Source: Flavobacteriales bacterium UBA852
Lineage (GTDB): Bacteria > Bacteroidota > Bacteroidia > Flavobacteriales_E > Vicingaceae
NCBI GenBank assembly: GCA_002295925.1
Contig: DBGO01000008.1
Location: forward strand, 17,763 to 81,762
Direction of reading: 5' to 3'
DNA length: 64,000 bases
The notes beneath the pieces are model-generated. The model ran no database searches. It was not told the DNA's origin and saw nothing but the letters and a program-made list of their open reading frames with translations. Below are positions 10,261-17,913 of this stretch, in pieces; the stretch's first letter is position 1, and the number at the start of each line of letters is the position of its first letter. A program made the position numbers and the translations under genes.

Positions 10261-10575
10261 ATGACGGATAATAACGACAATAACCAAAATCAATTAAATA
10301 TTGAGCTTTCCGAAGAGGTAGCCGACGGAATATATTCCAATTTGGCAGTAATCAGTCATTCACATTCCGAGTTTGTGATTGATTTCATTAAAGTAATGCC
10401 CGGTGTACCAAAAGCCAAGGTAAAATCGCGAATTGTGATGACGCCTCAACACGCCAAAAGATTGCTTATGGCTTTGAATGATAATATTCAAAAATATGAA
10501 GCATTACACGGCGAGATTAAAGAGGATAAAACGCCTTTTCCGATGAATTTTGGCGGACCGCAAGCTCAAGCTTAA
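10261..10575 (+). CDS. DUF3467 family protein
   Basis: This small 104-aa protein matches DUF3467, with the typical core EEVADGIYSNLAVISHSHSE, FVIDFIKVMPGVPKAKVKSR and MTPQHAKRLLMALNDNI. The N-terminus is rich in Asn and Asp. No catalytic motif, signal peptide or membrane segment is visible. The gene is only 10 nt after rpoC and ends at a strong terminator, so it is almost certainly the last gene of the RNA polymerase operon. A role linked to transcription or the ribosome is plausible from that position but unproven. Confidence 0.9.
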   Translation: MTDNNDNNQNQLNIELSEEVADGIYSNLAVISHSHSEFVIDFIKVMPGVPKAKVKSRIVMTPQHAKRLLMALNDNIQKYEALHGEIKEDKTPFPMNFGGPQAQA

Positions 10576-10593
10576 TGTTTGGTTTAAACTCAT

Positions 10594-10626
10594 AAAAAAG
10601 CCCGCTCAATTGAGCGGGCTTTTTTT
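10594..10626. terminator. Bidirectional terminator, rpoC operon / LuxR regulator
   Basis: This is a perfect inverted repeat: AAAAAA, the 10-base arm GCCCGCTCAA, its complement TTGAGCGGGC, then TTTTTT. The A and T tracts at both ends let it work for the plus-strand operon ending at 10575 and the minus-strand gene ending at 10634. Confidence 0.93.
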
Positions 10627-10633
10627 GTATTCA

Positions 10634-11254
10634 TTATCCCAGTAAATTTTCTTCAAAGGCATAAATAACAATGCCGGCTGTATTTTTTATTCCCAGCTTT
10701 TTCATAATATTTTTGCGATGCGTATTTACGGTATGTGTACTTAAAAAGAGCTTGTCGGCAATTTGTTTGTTGGTTAACCCTTTGGCAATAAGCTCAATAA
10801 TTTCAAGTTCTCTGACAGATAGCTCGGCATTTTCATCTTCAATGTTTTTATTGTGCGTAAGAATATCCATTACCTTACTGCAAAAAAACTGATTGCCTTT
10901 GTACGTTTCTTTAATGGCATTATTTATCTCCAAAGCATCACAATCATCCAGTAAATAACTGGTGGCACCGTTTTTAAGAATTTCTATAATCTTGGCTTTG
11001 GGTAACTTTTTTGTGATATTGATAACTTTCAACTGTTCAAATTCGGCGGTAATTTTATTCAATTCCTCGGTAGTAATAAGTTGATTGGTATGGTCCAATA
11101 TCAAAATGTCTATGTGATATTTTTTCAGGTTTTCGTACAGCGATTCAAAACTGCTGAATACACCCACTACTCTGTTTCCGGGAGTAAGAGAAATAATTTG
11201 TTTTATCCCATTGGTATAAATAGGTCGGTTATCAAGTAGCGCAATGTCAATCAT
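10634..11254 (-). CDS. LuxR/NarL-type response regulator with degenerate receiver
   Basis: The 206-aa protein has an N-terminal receiver-like domain (about 1-125) and a C-terminal LuxR helix-turn-helix (about 145-205: LSVRELEIIELIAKGLTNKQ, LSTHTVNTHRKNIMKKL). The receiver is unusual. The acidic pair near the N-terminus is reduced to Asp8 followed by Asn9. The probable phospho-site is Asp54 (LILDHT), and the conserved lysine after the GAxxYLL motif is Asp103. It may therefore act without phosphorylation, or be controlled by expression. No histidine kinase is adjacent. A -7 box lies at the start codon, with a perfect inverted repeat just upstream. Confidence 0.9.
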   Translation of the reverse strand: MIDIALLDNRPIYTNGIKQIISLTPGNRVVGVFSSFESLYENLKKYHIDILILDHTNQLITTEELNKITAEFEQLKVINITKKLPKAKIIEILKNGATSYLLDDCDALEINNAIKETYKGNQFFCSKVMDILTHNKNIEDENAELSVRELEIIELIAKGLTNKQIADKLFLSTHTVNTHRKNIMKKLGIKNTAGIVIYAFEENLLG

Positions 11255-11258
11255 ACTT

Positions 11259-11266
11259 CAAATTTA
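11259..11266 (-). promoter_or_regulatory. -7 box (TAAATTTG) of the LuxR-type regulator
   Basis: Read on the minus strand this is a perfect TAnnTTTG -7 element. It ends 4 nt before the start codon at 11254, so the transcript would be almost leaderless. I see no TTTG -33 element at the expected spacing, which suggests the promoter needs an activator or is weak. Confidence 0.55.
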
Positions 11267-11284
11267 TTTAGAATAATTCTAAAT
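11266..11284. promoter_or_regulatory. Perfect inverted repeat, candidate operator
   Basis: ATTTAGAAT, one central base, ATTCTAAAT: 9-bp perfect arms. It covers the region just upstream of the -7 box of the LuxR-type regulator gene. Position and symmetry suit binding of a dimeric helix-turn-helix protein, possibly the regulator itself. Confidence 0.5.
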
Positions 11285-11307
11285 AAAAAGGAAGGCGGCT
11301 TGAATTT

Positions 11308-12240
11308 TTAAAATCGATGACGAATATGTTCGGGTAAAAGTGCCAGTTCGGCTTCGGTTTGTTTAATAAATAATTGATGCTTTTCACTTTCGGGATTAAA
11401 GGGCTTATGTGCTAACCGTTTGTTTAATTTTTCAATGGTTTTGTTTAAAACGATAGTTTTTTCATCAAAAAAAGCATGGCTGAATTTTTCCCATACATAA
11501 TCAACAGCCAACGCATTAGGGTGTACCATATCACGGTCGAAAAAACGATAATCGCGTAATTCGTCCAATACAATTTCATAAGCCGGAAAATAAATATCCA
11601 CTTCTGTTAATGTTTCTTTTAATGCCAAATGTAAAACACCTTTGCTTTGATTATTTTCGGTAAAACCATCACGAATATACCTGACAGGACTAATGGTAAA
11701 AATAAATTTTGCATCGGGATTTACAGCATGTATAATGCTTTTTATTTCTTTTATGGCTTGCTTGCTTTCGTCAATACTCAGCAAATGTTTGCTGAATAAA
11801 TGTGCCGGTAATTTGTGGCAATTGGCTGCCAATTCATTGTTCTTTGTGTCTTTGTACACCCACGCCGATCCAAAGGTGAAAATAAAAATATTGGCTGATG
11901 TAATATAGTTTTTGGTATGCGCAATGATAGCATTGAGCGTGTGTTCAAATTCTTTTTTTGATTTTGCTTTGACAGAACTGTGAAAATCGGTGCTTACCCA
12001 AGCATCATTGACTAAAATTGGAGGCGAATAATTGCAATTTCCAAGTAATATGTTGAGTTGTTTGGCTATGGAAACCGGATTGTAAACTGTACCAAACGGA
12101 TTGTGTAAAGCTTCGAATTTATAATCGCTTAATTTTTGATAAATATTTTGAACAAAGCAACTGCCGGATAAGAATAATTTATGTTGATGGTTTATCTTTA
12201 ATCCGTAACCGGGAATTTTTACTTGAGTGATGAGTTGCAT
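11308..12240 (-). CDS. GSCFA domain protein (SGNH-like hydrolase)
   Basis: This 310-aa protein carries the family's namesake motif as GSCFV at residues 26-30, with Ser27 the likely nucleophile. HNPFGTVYNPVSIA and TFGSAWVY follow, then ISPVRYIRDG, and near the end DRDMVHPN, which supplies an Asp-x-x-His pair as in SGNH hydrolases. No clear signal peptide is present. The family is common in Bacteroidota, but its substrate is unknown. The gene lies 53 nt upstream of the LuxR-type regulator gene on the same strand, with that regulator's own -7 box between them. Confidence 0.88.
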   Translation of the reverse strand: MQLITQVKIPGYGLKINHQHKLFLSGSCFVQNIYQKLSDYKFEALHNPFGTVYNPVSIAKQLNILLGNCNYSPPILVNDAWVSTDFHSSVKAKSKKEFEHTLNAIIAHTKNYITSANIFIFTFGSAWVYKDTKNNELAANCHKLPAHLFSKHLLSIDESKQAIKEIKSIIHAVNPDAKFIFTISPVRYIRDGFTENNQSKGVLHLALKETLTEVDIYFPAYEIVLDELRDYRFFDRDMVHPNALAVDYVWEKFSHAFFDEKTIVLNKTIEKLNKRLAHKPFNPESEKHQLFIKQTEAELALLPEHIRHRF

Positions 12241-12290
12241 TTAACGAACAATTACTAAAAAATTAGTGGGTGAGTTATTTCTGTATCAAT

Positions 12291-12316
12291 AAAAAAGGCA
12301 ACTAATCAGTTGCCTT
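12291..12316 (-). terminator. Terminator after the small conserved protein
   Basis: Arms GGCAACT and AGTTGCC flank a four-base loop at 12304-12307. On the minus strand the hairpin is followed by six T, so it terminates transcription coming from the gene at 12327-12683. Confidence 0.8.
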
Positions 12317-12326
12317 AAATAATGGA

Positions 12327-12683
12327 TTAATATTCTGCTCCTGTTTGGTTTTGTTTTTCCAGTGTCCAATCGTCGGTAGAGGTAGTTTCAATCCAATCCA
12401 AACGTTGCTTGCGGAATATTTGTGCGTGTAATCCGAATTTTTTCTCCAACGTTTCTTCCAATTCTTTTACGGTCATATCTTTTCTTACTTCAAGCACACC
12501 TTCAGACGGATTGCTGCTGATTTCTTTCACCTTCATCGTATGTGGATACATATCTTTTGCGGCAGATGCTTCGTGTTCGTGATGCGGTTTTTTAAAAAAT
12601 TCGATGGTTAAAAAAGGAAATTCTTTTCTAAACTCGTCTTGAATTTCTTTAATGGTTTTGTTAAATTCTATCTTTATTTCCAT
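12327..12683 (-). CDS. Conserved small protein of unknown function
   Basis: I do not recognise a named domain in this 118-aa soluble protein. It is charged, starts with an amphipathic segment (MEIKIEFNKTIKEIQDEFRK), has a His-rich stretch HHEHEAS near residues 34-40, and ends DWTLEKQNQTGAEY. Segments such as KDMTVKELEETLEKKFG look alpha/beta in character. No signal peptide or membrane segment is present. It has its own terminator and lies 78 nt downstream of clpB, but the clpB terminator is between them, so co-transcription is not assured. Confidence 0.7.
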   Translation of the reverse strand: MEIKIEFNKTIKEIQDEFRKEFPFLTIEFFKKPHHEHEASAAKDMYPHTMKVKEISSNPSEGVLEVRKDMTVKELEETLEKKFGLHAQIFRKQRLDWIETTSTDDWTLEKQNQTGAEY

Positions 12684-12716
12684 AGTGTTAAAAGTTTTTG
12701 TAAATATAACGATAAA

Positions 12717-12750
12717 TAAAAAAACCGGTGGATAATTTCCACCGGTTTTT
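12717..12750 (-). terminator. clpB terminator
   Basis: The arms AAAACCGGTGGA (12721-12732) and TCCACCGGTTTT (12738-12749) form a 12-bp perfect stem with a five-base loop. The minus-strand side runs into a T tract, matching the 3' end of clpB at 12762. Confidence 0.9.
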
Positions 12751-12761
12751 AAGTTGGTTGA

Positions 12762-15395
12762 TTATTTATTTTCTTCGTTGACCGGTTCAACCGGAACAAC
12801 ATTTTCGAAAACGAGTTTGCCGTTTTTAAAGTCGATGATAATTTCATCTTCGGGGCGAACTTTTTGAGCGAGTATATCTTTAGATAATTCGTTCAATACT
12901 TCGCGTTGTAATACTCGTTTTACTGGTCTTGCCCCAAATTGAGGGTCGTAACCTCTTTCGGCAATGTATTCGATGGCTGCATCGGTTGCCGATATGGTGA
13001 TGTCGTTTTTGGCCAATTTTTTCTTCAAGCCTTCTAATTGTATTTTAACAATATCCACCACATCTTGTTTTGTTAACGGACGGAACATAATTGTTTCGTC
13101 GATACGGTTCAAGAATTCGGGTCGGATGTTTTGTTTCAATAAATCGAATACTTGTTTTTTAGTCAATTCTACCACTTCTTCTCGAGCGGCTTCGGCCAGT
13201 TTGTCGTAACCTTCAAAGTTTGATTGTATTACATCGGCTCCCATATTGGAAGTCATGATAATGATGGTGTTTTTGAAGTTTACCACACGACCTTTGTTGT
13301 CAGTCAATCGACCGTCATCCAATACTTGCAACAAGATGTTGAATACATCGGGGTGCGCTTTTTCAATCTCATCGAGCAATACCACCGAATACGGTTTGCG
13401 ACGTACGGCTTCAGTTAACTGGCCGCCTTCATCGTATCCAACGTATCCGGGAGGTGCTCCTACCAAACGAGACACACTGTGTCGTTCTTGGTATTCACTC
13501 ATATCGATACGCACCATGGCGTTTTCATCGTTAAACAAGAACTCACTCAATGCTTTTGCCAATTCGGTTTTACCTACCCCGGTAGTTCCCAAGAAGATGA
13601 AACTTCCTATCGGGCGTTTTTCGTCTTGTAATCCGGCGCGGCTTCGTCTTATGGCATCACTTACCGCTCTTATGGCGTCTTCTTGTCCTACTACTCTGCG
13701 GTGCAATTCATCCTCTAAACGCAATAGTTTTTCTCTTTCGCTTTCGAGCATTTTGCTTACCGGAATACCTGTCCATTTGCTTACCACTTCGGCAATTTCT
13801 TCCGAATCCACTTCTTCTTTAATCAAGCTGTGTTTGGCTTGCATTTCTTGCAATTCTTTTTTGTATTGCTCAAGTTTAGCTTCAGCTTCTTTGATTCTTC
13901 CGTAGCGGATTTCGGCAACCTTTCCAAAATCACCTTGACGTTCGGCTTGTTCGGCTTCGAAACGCAAGTTTTCAATTTCTTCTTTGGTTTGGTTTATTTT
14001 ATCCAACAGGTTTTTCTCGGCTTCCCACTGACTTTTAAGCTCGTTGCGTTTTTCTTGTAAGTTTGCCAACTCTTCGTTTAGCAACTTGAGCTTTTTCTCA
14101 TCATTCTCGCGCTTAATAGCTTCACGCTCAATTTCCAACTGCATTATTTTACGTTCAATTTCATCCAACTCTTCGGGTTTAGAGTTTATTTGCAAACGTA
14201 AATGTGCAGCCGCTTCGTCAATTAAGTCAATGGCTTTATCGGGCAAAAAGCGGTCGGTGATGTATCGTTGCGATAATTCTACCGCTGCAATAATTGCCTC
14301 ATCTTTAATTTGTACTTTGTGATGCGCTTCGTATTTTTCTTTAATACCACGTAAAATGGAAATGGCATCTTCGGTACTTGGCTCGTCAACCATTACTTTT
14401 TGGAAACGACGTTCAAGCGCTTTATCTTTTTCAAAATATTTTTGGTACTCGCTTAGTGTTGAGGCTCCAATAGCGCGTAATTCACCACGTGCCAATGCCG
14501 GTTTCAATATGTTTGCGGCATCCATGGCGCCTTCTCCACCACCGGCACCTACCAAGGTATGGATTTCATCTATAAATAAGATGATTTGACCATCGGCAGA
14601 AGTAACTTCTTTTACAACGCTTTTTAAACGCTCTTCAAACTCTCCTTTGTATTTGGCTCCGGCAATTAAAGCTCCCATATCCAAAGAGTAAATTTCTTTG
14701 TCTTTTAAGTTTTCGGGAACATCGCCGGAAATAATTCTGTGCGCCAAACCTTCGGCAATGGCTGTTTTACCTACACCGGGCTCACCCACTAAAATCGGGT
14801 TGTTTTTGGTTCTTCTTGACAATATTTGCAATACTCGACGAATTTCTTCATCTCTACCGATAACTGGGTCGAGTTTGTTTTCTCTTGCCAATTTATTTAA
14901 GTTTTTGGCATATTTATTCAGTGCGTTGTAGCGATCTTCTTGAGTTGCAGTAGTTGCTCTTTCACCTTTTCGAAGTTCTTGAATGGCCATTTTCAATTCT
15001 TTTTCTCTAATGCCATTATCTTTCATTAATTGAGCAACGCTGTCGCCTCCGCTTAATAATGCCAATAATAAATGTTCTATAGTTACATATTCGTCGTTAA
15101 ATTCTTTTAACAACGAAACAGCTTTTTGTAAAACGGCGTTGGCATTTCGCGATAAGTATTGTTCGCCACCGCTTACTTTTGGATAAGATTCTACAATCTT
15201 ATCTACAGCTTTTGAAAAAATATCAACGTTTACACCTAATTTTTTTAATAAAAATGGTGTAACGCTTTCGTCCACGGTTAAAATTCCTTTTAAAATGTGG
15301 CCGGTTTCAATAGCTTGTTGGCCTAATTCAGAAGCAATTTGTTGCGCTTGCTGAATGGCTTCTTGCGATTTTATTGTAAAATTGTTAAAGTTCAT
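12762..15395 (-). CDS. clpB: ATP-dependent chaperone ClpB
   Basis: This 877-aa disaggregase of the Hsp100 family works with DnaK on aggregated proteins. It has the N-terminal Clp repeat domain (about 1-150), the first AAA+ module with Walker A GEPGVGKT near residue 205, a long coiled-coil middle domain (about 400-530, rich in E, K and Q), and a second AAA+ module with GTTGVGKT. The middle domain separates ClpB from ClpA/ClpC, and the C-terminus has the usual GARPVKRVLQ. The start is supported by an AAAGGAGA Shine-Dalgarno 8 nt upstream, unusual among the genes here. Confidence 0.97.
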   Translation of the reverse strand: MNFNNFTIKSQEAIQQAQQIASELGQQAIETGHILKGILTVDESVTPFLLKKLGVNVDIFSKAVDKIVESYPKVSGGEQYLSRNANAVLQKAVSLLKEFNDEYVTIEHLLLALLSGGDSVAQLMKDNGIREKELKMAIQELRKGERATTATQEDRYNALNKYAKNLNKLARENKLDPVIGRDEEIRRVLQILSRRTKNNPILVGEPGVGKTAIAEGLAHRIISGDVPENLKDKEIYSLDMGALIAGAKYKGEFEERLKSVVKEVTSADGQIILFIDEIHTLVGAGGGEGAMDAANILKPALARGELRAIGASTLSEYQKYFEKDKALERRFQKVMVDEPSTEDAISILRGIKEKYEAHHKVQIKDEAIIAAVELSQRYITDRFLPDKAIDLIDEAAAHLRLQINSKPEELDEIERKIMQLEIEREAIKRENDEKKLKLLNEELANLQEKRNELKSQWEAEKNLLDKINQTKEEIENLRFEAEQAERQGDFGKVAEIRYGRIKEAEAKLEQYKKELQEMQAKHSLIKEEVDSEEIAEVVSKWTGIPVSKMLESEREKLLRLEDELHRRVVGQEDAIRAVSDAIRRSRAGLQDEKRPIGSFIFLGTTGVGKTELAKALSEFLFNDENAMVRIDMSEYQERHSVSRLVGAPPGYVGYDEGGQLTEAVRRKPYSVVLLDEIEKAHPDVFNILLQVLDDGRLTDNKGRVVNFKNTIIIMTSNMGADVIQSNFEGYDKLAEAAREEVVELTKKQVFDLLKQNIRPEFLNRIDETIMFRPLTKQDVVDIVKIQLEGLKKKLAKNDITISATDAAIEYIAERGYDPQFGARPVKRVLQREVLNELSKDILAQKVRPEDEIIIDFKNGKLVFENVVPVEPVNEENK

Positions 15396-15402
15396 AGTTT
15401 TA

Positions 15403-15410
15403 TCTCCTTT
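15403..15410 (-). promoter_or_regulatory. Shine-Dalgarno of clpB
   Basis: On the minus strand AAAGGAGA lies 8 nt from the ATG at 15395. Nearly all other starts in this window have only A-rich leaders, as usual for Bacteroidota, so this site stands out and fixes the clpB start. Confidence 0.7.
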
Positions 15411-15529
15411 TTTTGTTTTTGTTTACGTGTTAGTCAAATAATATACCAATGTATTTAGATGTTAAAAATGGCATAAGATTTTTTGAATTTATGTCAAATT
15501 GTCGTTATTTGCAAAAAAGAACCTGAAAA

Positions 15530-15871
15530 ATGAGCCAAACTGACGAACGAACAATAGCCGTATTAAGTTACCTGACACCCTTGGGGTGGATAATTGCATT
15601 TGTAATACATCAAAATAATGTAGTAAAAAGTCCTTTTGCCGCATTTCATATACGTCAAGCTTTGGGGATTTATCTGTTGGGTTTGGCTTTAACAGTTATA
15701 GGGATTATTTTTTCTATTCTCCCTTTAATAGGTCCCTTAACTTTATTTTTGGCAAGGTTAATTACAGTTGTACTATGGCTCTTCGGGTTGTATTATGCCA
15801 TAGACAGAAGACCTGTAGAAGTTCCGGTTGTAGGAAGTTTATTTCAAGTTTGGTTTCAAGGAATCGTATAA
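15530..15871 (+). CDS. DUF4870 family membrane protein
   Basis: This 113-aa protein is built of about three hydrophobic segments, with the family pattern DERTIAVLSYLTPLGWIIAF at the N-terminus followed by KSPFAAFHIRQALGIYLL and a final charged turn (YYAIDRRPVEVPVVG). DUF4870 proteins are small integral membrane proteins of unknown function. The start at 15530 is 134 nt from the divergent clpB start. The gene ends 84 nt before gcvT, which has its own promoter. Confidence 0.87.
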   Translation: MSQTDERTIAVLSYLTPLGWIIAFVIHQNNVVKSPFAAFHIRQALGIYLLGLALTVIGIIFSILPLIGPLTLFLARLITVVLWLFGLYYAIDRRPVEVPVVGSLFQVWFQGIV

Positions 15872-15908
15872 CCGGTTATTTACAAACTACTATTTTCGGT
15901 TATATTTA

Positions 15909-15938
15909 TTTGAATATTTCTGAGAAATCCTACATTTG
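15909..15938 (+). promoter_or_regulatory. gcvT promoter
   Basis: TTTG at 15909-15912, an 18-nt spacer, and TACATTTG at 15931-15938 match the Bacteroidota -33/-7 consensus (TTTG and TAnnTTTG). The expected transcript start is about 10-12 nt before the ATG at 15956. Confidence 0.75.
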
Positions 15939-15955
15939 TTCAAAATTAGCAAATT

Positions 15956-17059
15956 ATGGAAGTATCAGAAGATTTAAAACACATCCGTTTAGAAAAAAAA
16001 CATGCCGATTTAGGTGCTAAAATGGTGCCTTTTGCCGGGTATTTAATGCCATTGCAATATACCGGTTTAATTGATGAGCATCATGCCGTTCGAAATAATG
16101 TAGGAATGTTCGATGTTTCCCACATGGGAGAATTTATTTTAAAGGGAGAAAAGGCGCTTGATTTGATTCAGCGTGTTACTTCAAACGATGCCTCAAAATT
16201 AACAGATGGTAAAGTGCAATATTCTTGTTTGCCAAATGATAAAGGCGGTATCGTAGATGATTTATTAGTGTATCGAATCAATGATGATAAATATATGTTG
16301 GTTGTAAACGCATCTAATATAGATAAAGATTGGGATTGGATAAGCAAACATAATACTGATGGTGTAGAAATGGAAAACATTTCGGACAATACTTCATTGC
16401 TTGCCGTTCAAGGACCAAATGCCGCTAAAGCACTGCAAGCACTTACCGATATCGATTTATCCGGAATGAAATATTATACCTTTGAAATCGGTACCTTTGC
16501 CGGAGTAAAAGATGTGTTGGTTTCGGCAACAGGATACACCGGAGCAGGAGGGTTTGAAATTTATTTTAATAATGATGATGCCGAAAAAATATTCGATGCC
16601 ATTTTGGAAGAAGGCAAAAAGCATGATTTAAAACTTGCCGGGTTAGCCGCTCGTGATACGTTACGTTTAGAAATGGGATTTTGCCTTTATGGAAACGATA
16701 TTGACGATACCACTTCGCCAATAGAAGCCGGTTTGGGTTGGATAACAAAATTCACCAAAGAATTTGTTAATTCAGAAGCATTGAAAAAGCAAAAAGAACA
16801 AGGCGTAGAGCGTAAATTGGTCGGATTTGAGATAACAGAAAAAGGCATTCCGCGTCAAGGGTACGATTTGGTAAATGCACAAGGAGAAAAAATAGGCACT
16901 GTTACATCCGGTACAATGTCGCCTTCATTGAATAAAGGCATTGGTATGGGCTATGTGAAAACAGAATATGCCAAACCCGATACCGAAATTTTTGTTCAAA
17001 TTCGTAAAAAACAAGTTCCGGCAAAAGTTGTTAAGTTACCTTTTTATAAATCTAAATAA
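15956..17059 (+). CDS. gcvT: Glycine cleavage system T protein (aminomethyltransferase)
   Basis: This 367-aa protein transfers the methylene group from the aminomethylated lipoyl arm of H protein to tetrahydrofolate, releasing ammonia. It starts with KHIRLEKKHADLGAKMVPFA, then has GMFDVSHMGEF and VNASNIDKDW (the aspartate here corresponds to the catalytic Asp of the family), TGYTGAGGFEIYF, and the C-terminal barrel with GFEITEKGIPRQGY and VTSGTMSPSL. It is full length. The gcvH and gcvP partners are not in the window, and a terminator follows directly, so it is probably monocistronic. Confidence 0.97.
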   Translation: MEVSEDLKHIRLEKKHADLGAKMVPFAGYLMPLQYTGLIDEHHAVRNNVGMFDVSHMGEFILKGEKALDLIQRVTSNDASKLTDGKVQYSCLPNDKGGIVDDLLVYRINDDKYMLVVNASNIDKDWDWISKHNTDGVEMENISDNTSLLAVQGPNAAKALQALTDIDLSGMKYYTFEIGTFAGVKDVLVSATGYTGAGGFEIYFNNDDAEKIFDAILEEGKKHDLKLAGLAARDTLRLEMGFCLYGNDIDDTTSPIEAGLGWITKFTKEFVNSEALKKQKEQGVERKLVGFEITEKGIPRQGYDLVNAQGEKIGTVTSGTMSPSLNKGIGMGYVKTEYAKPDTEIFVQIRKKQVPAKVVKLPFYKSK

Positions 17060-17097
17060 ACAAGCAAATTATAATTAACGGAAAATTCGTAATTTTA

Positions 17098-17126
17098 ACC
17101 TCGGCCGCATAAGGTCGAGGTTTTTT
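17098..17126 (+). terminator. gcvT terminator
   Basis: ACCTCGGCC (17098-17106) pairs with GGTCGAGGT (17113-17121) over 9 bp with one G-U around a six-base loop, followed by a T tract. comB starts 25 nt downstream. Confidence 0.85.
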
Positions 17127-17150
17127 AATTACAAAACAGACAGTAAAAAA

Positions 17151-17912
17151 ATGGAAGAATCATCAGGAAACAGTAGACGTATAGAGGTTGTATTTTCGCC
17201 GGCAATGTTTCCGGTATATTTTGATAATAAAGATGTAGCCGTAGTGGTTATTGATGTATTACGGGCAACATCTGCCATTTGTGCGGCTTTTGATGCCGGT
17301 GTGCAAGAGGTAATTCCCGTGGCAACGGTTGAAGAAGCACAAGCATATAAAGACATGGGATATTTGGTAGGTGCCGAAAGAAAAGCAGAAATTGTTCCAG
17401 GTTTTGATTTTGGAAATTCGCCTCTTACCTTTAAAGATACCGATAAATTCAAAGATAAATCCATTGTTTTGACAACAACCAACGGCACAAGAGCAATTGA
17501 GGCTGCGCAAGATGCCACTCACTTGTTGATTGGTGCTTTTACCAATTTAGATGCTGTATGCAAAAAGTTGGAAGAATTGGATAAAGATGTTTTGTTATTT
17601 TGTGCCGGATGGAAAGACCGTTTTAATTTGGAAGATACATTACTTGCGGGAGCTATTACCAAAAAACTTTCTTCGGAGAATTTACGTTTTAGCAATTTAT
17701 CCGACTCGGCATTGGCTTCCATAAGTTTATACAACGAAGCAGAAGGAAATCTTTATCAATATTTGGGAAATTCCTCACACAGAAGAAGATTAAGCAGTTT
17801 AAACCTTGAAGAAGATATTATTTACTGCCTTACTCCAAATCAAACTGAAGTTGTACCTGTTTTACACGAAAACAAATTGGTAACAAAAATACCCGAGCTA
17901 ACTTATTCTTAA
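17151..17912 (+). CDS. comB: ComB family 2-phosphosulfolactate phosphatase
   Basis: The 253-aa sequence matches ComB: VVVIDVLRATSAICAAFDAG at about residues 27-46, LVGAERKAEIVPGFDFGNSP, LTTTNGTRAI and FCAGWKDRFNLEDTLLAG. ComB removes phosphate from 2-phosphosulfolactate using Mg, the second step towards coenzyme M in archaea. In bacteria it is found outside that pathway, and sulfolactate could feed sulfonate metabolism or sulfonolipid synthesis. No comA or comC is nearby, so the role is inferred. The Zn-phospholipase-like gene starts 2 nt later, indicating co-transcription. Confidence 0.9.
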   Translation: MEESSGNSRRIEVVFSPAMFPVYFDNKDVAVVVIDVLRATSAICAAFDAGVQEVIPVATVEEAQAYKDMGYLVGAERKAEIVPGFDFGNSPLTFKDTDKFKDKSIVLTTTNGTRAIEAAQDATHLLIGAFTNLDAVCKKLEELDKDVLLFCAGWKDRFNLEDTLLAGAITKKLSSENLRFSNLSDSALASISLYNEAEGNLYQYLGNSSHRRRLSSLNLEEDIIYCLTPNQTEVVPVLHENKLVTKIPELTYS

Positions 17913-17913
17913 A

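Noticed and set aside
13246..13905. 219-codon plus-strand frame antisense to clpB
   Set aside because: A shadow of clpB codon structure: Ser-rich with no domain, and clpB on the other strand is certain.
15872..15955. Glycine riboswitch upstream of gcvT
   Set aside because: The 84-nt gap holds a complete promoter with a leader of about 12 nt, leaving no room for an aptamer.
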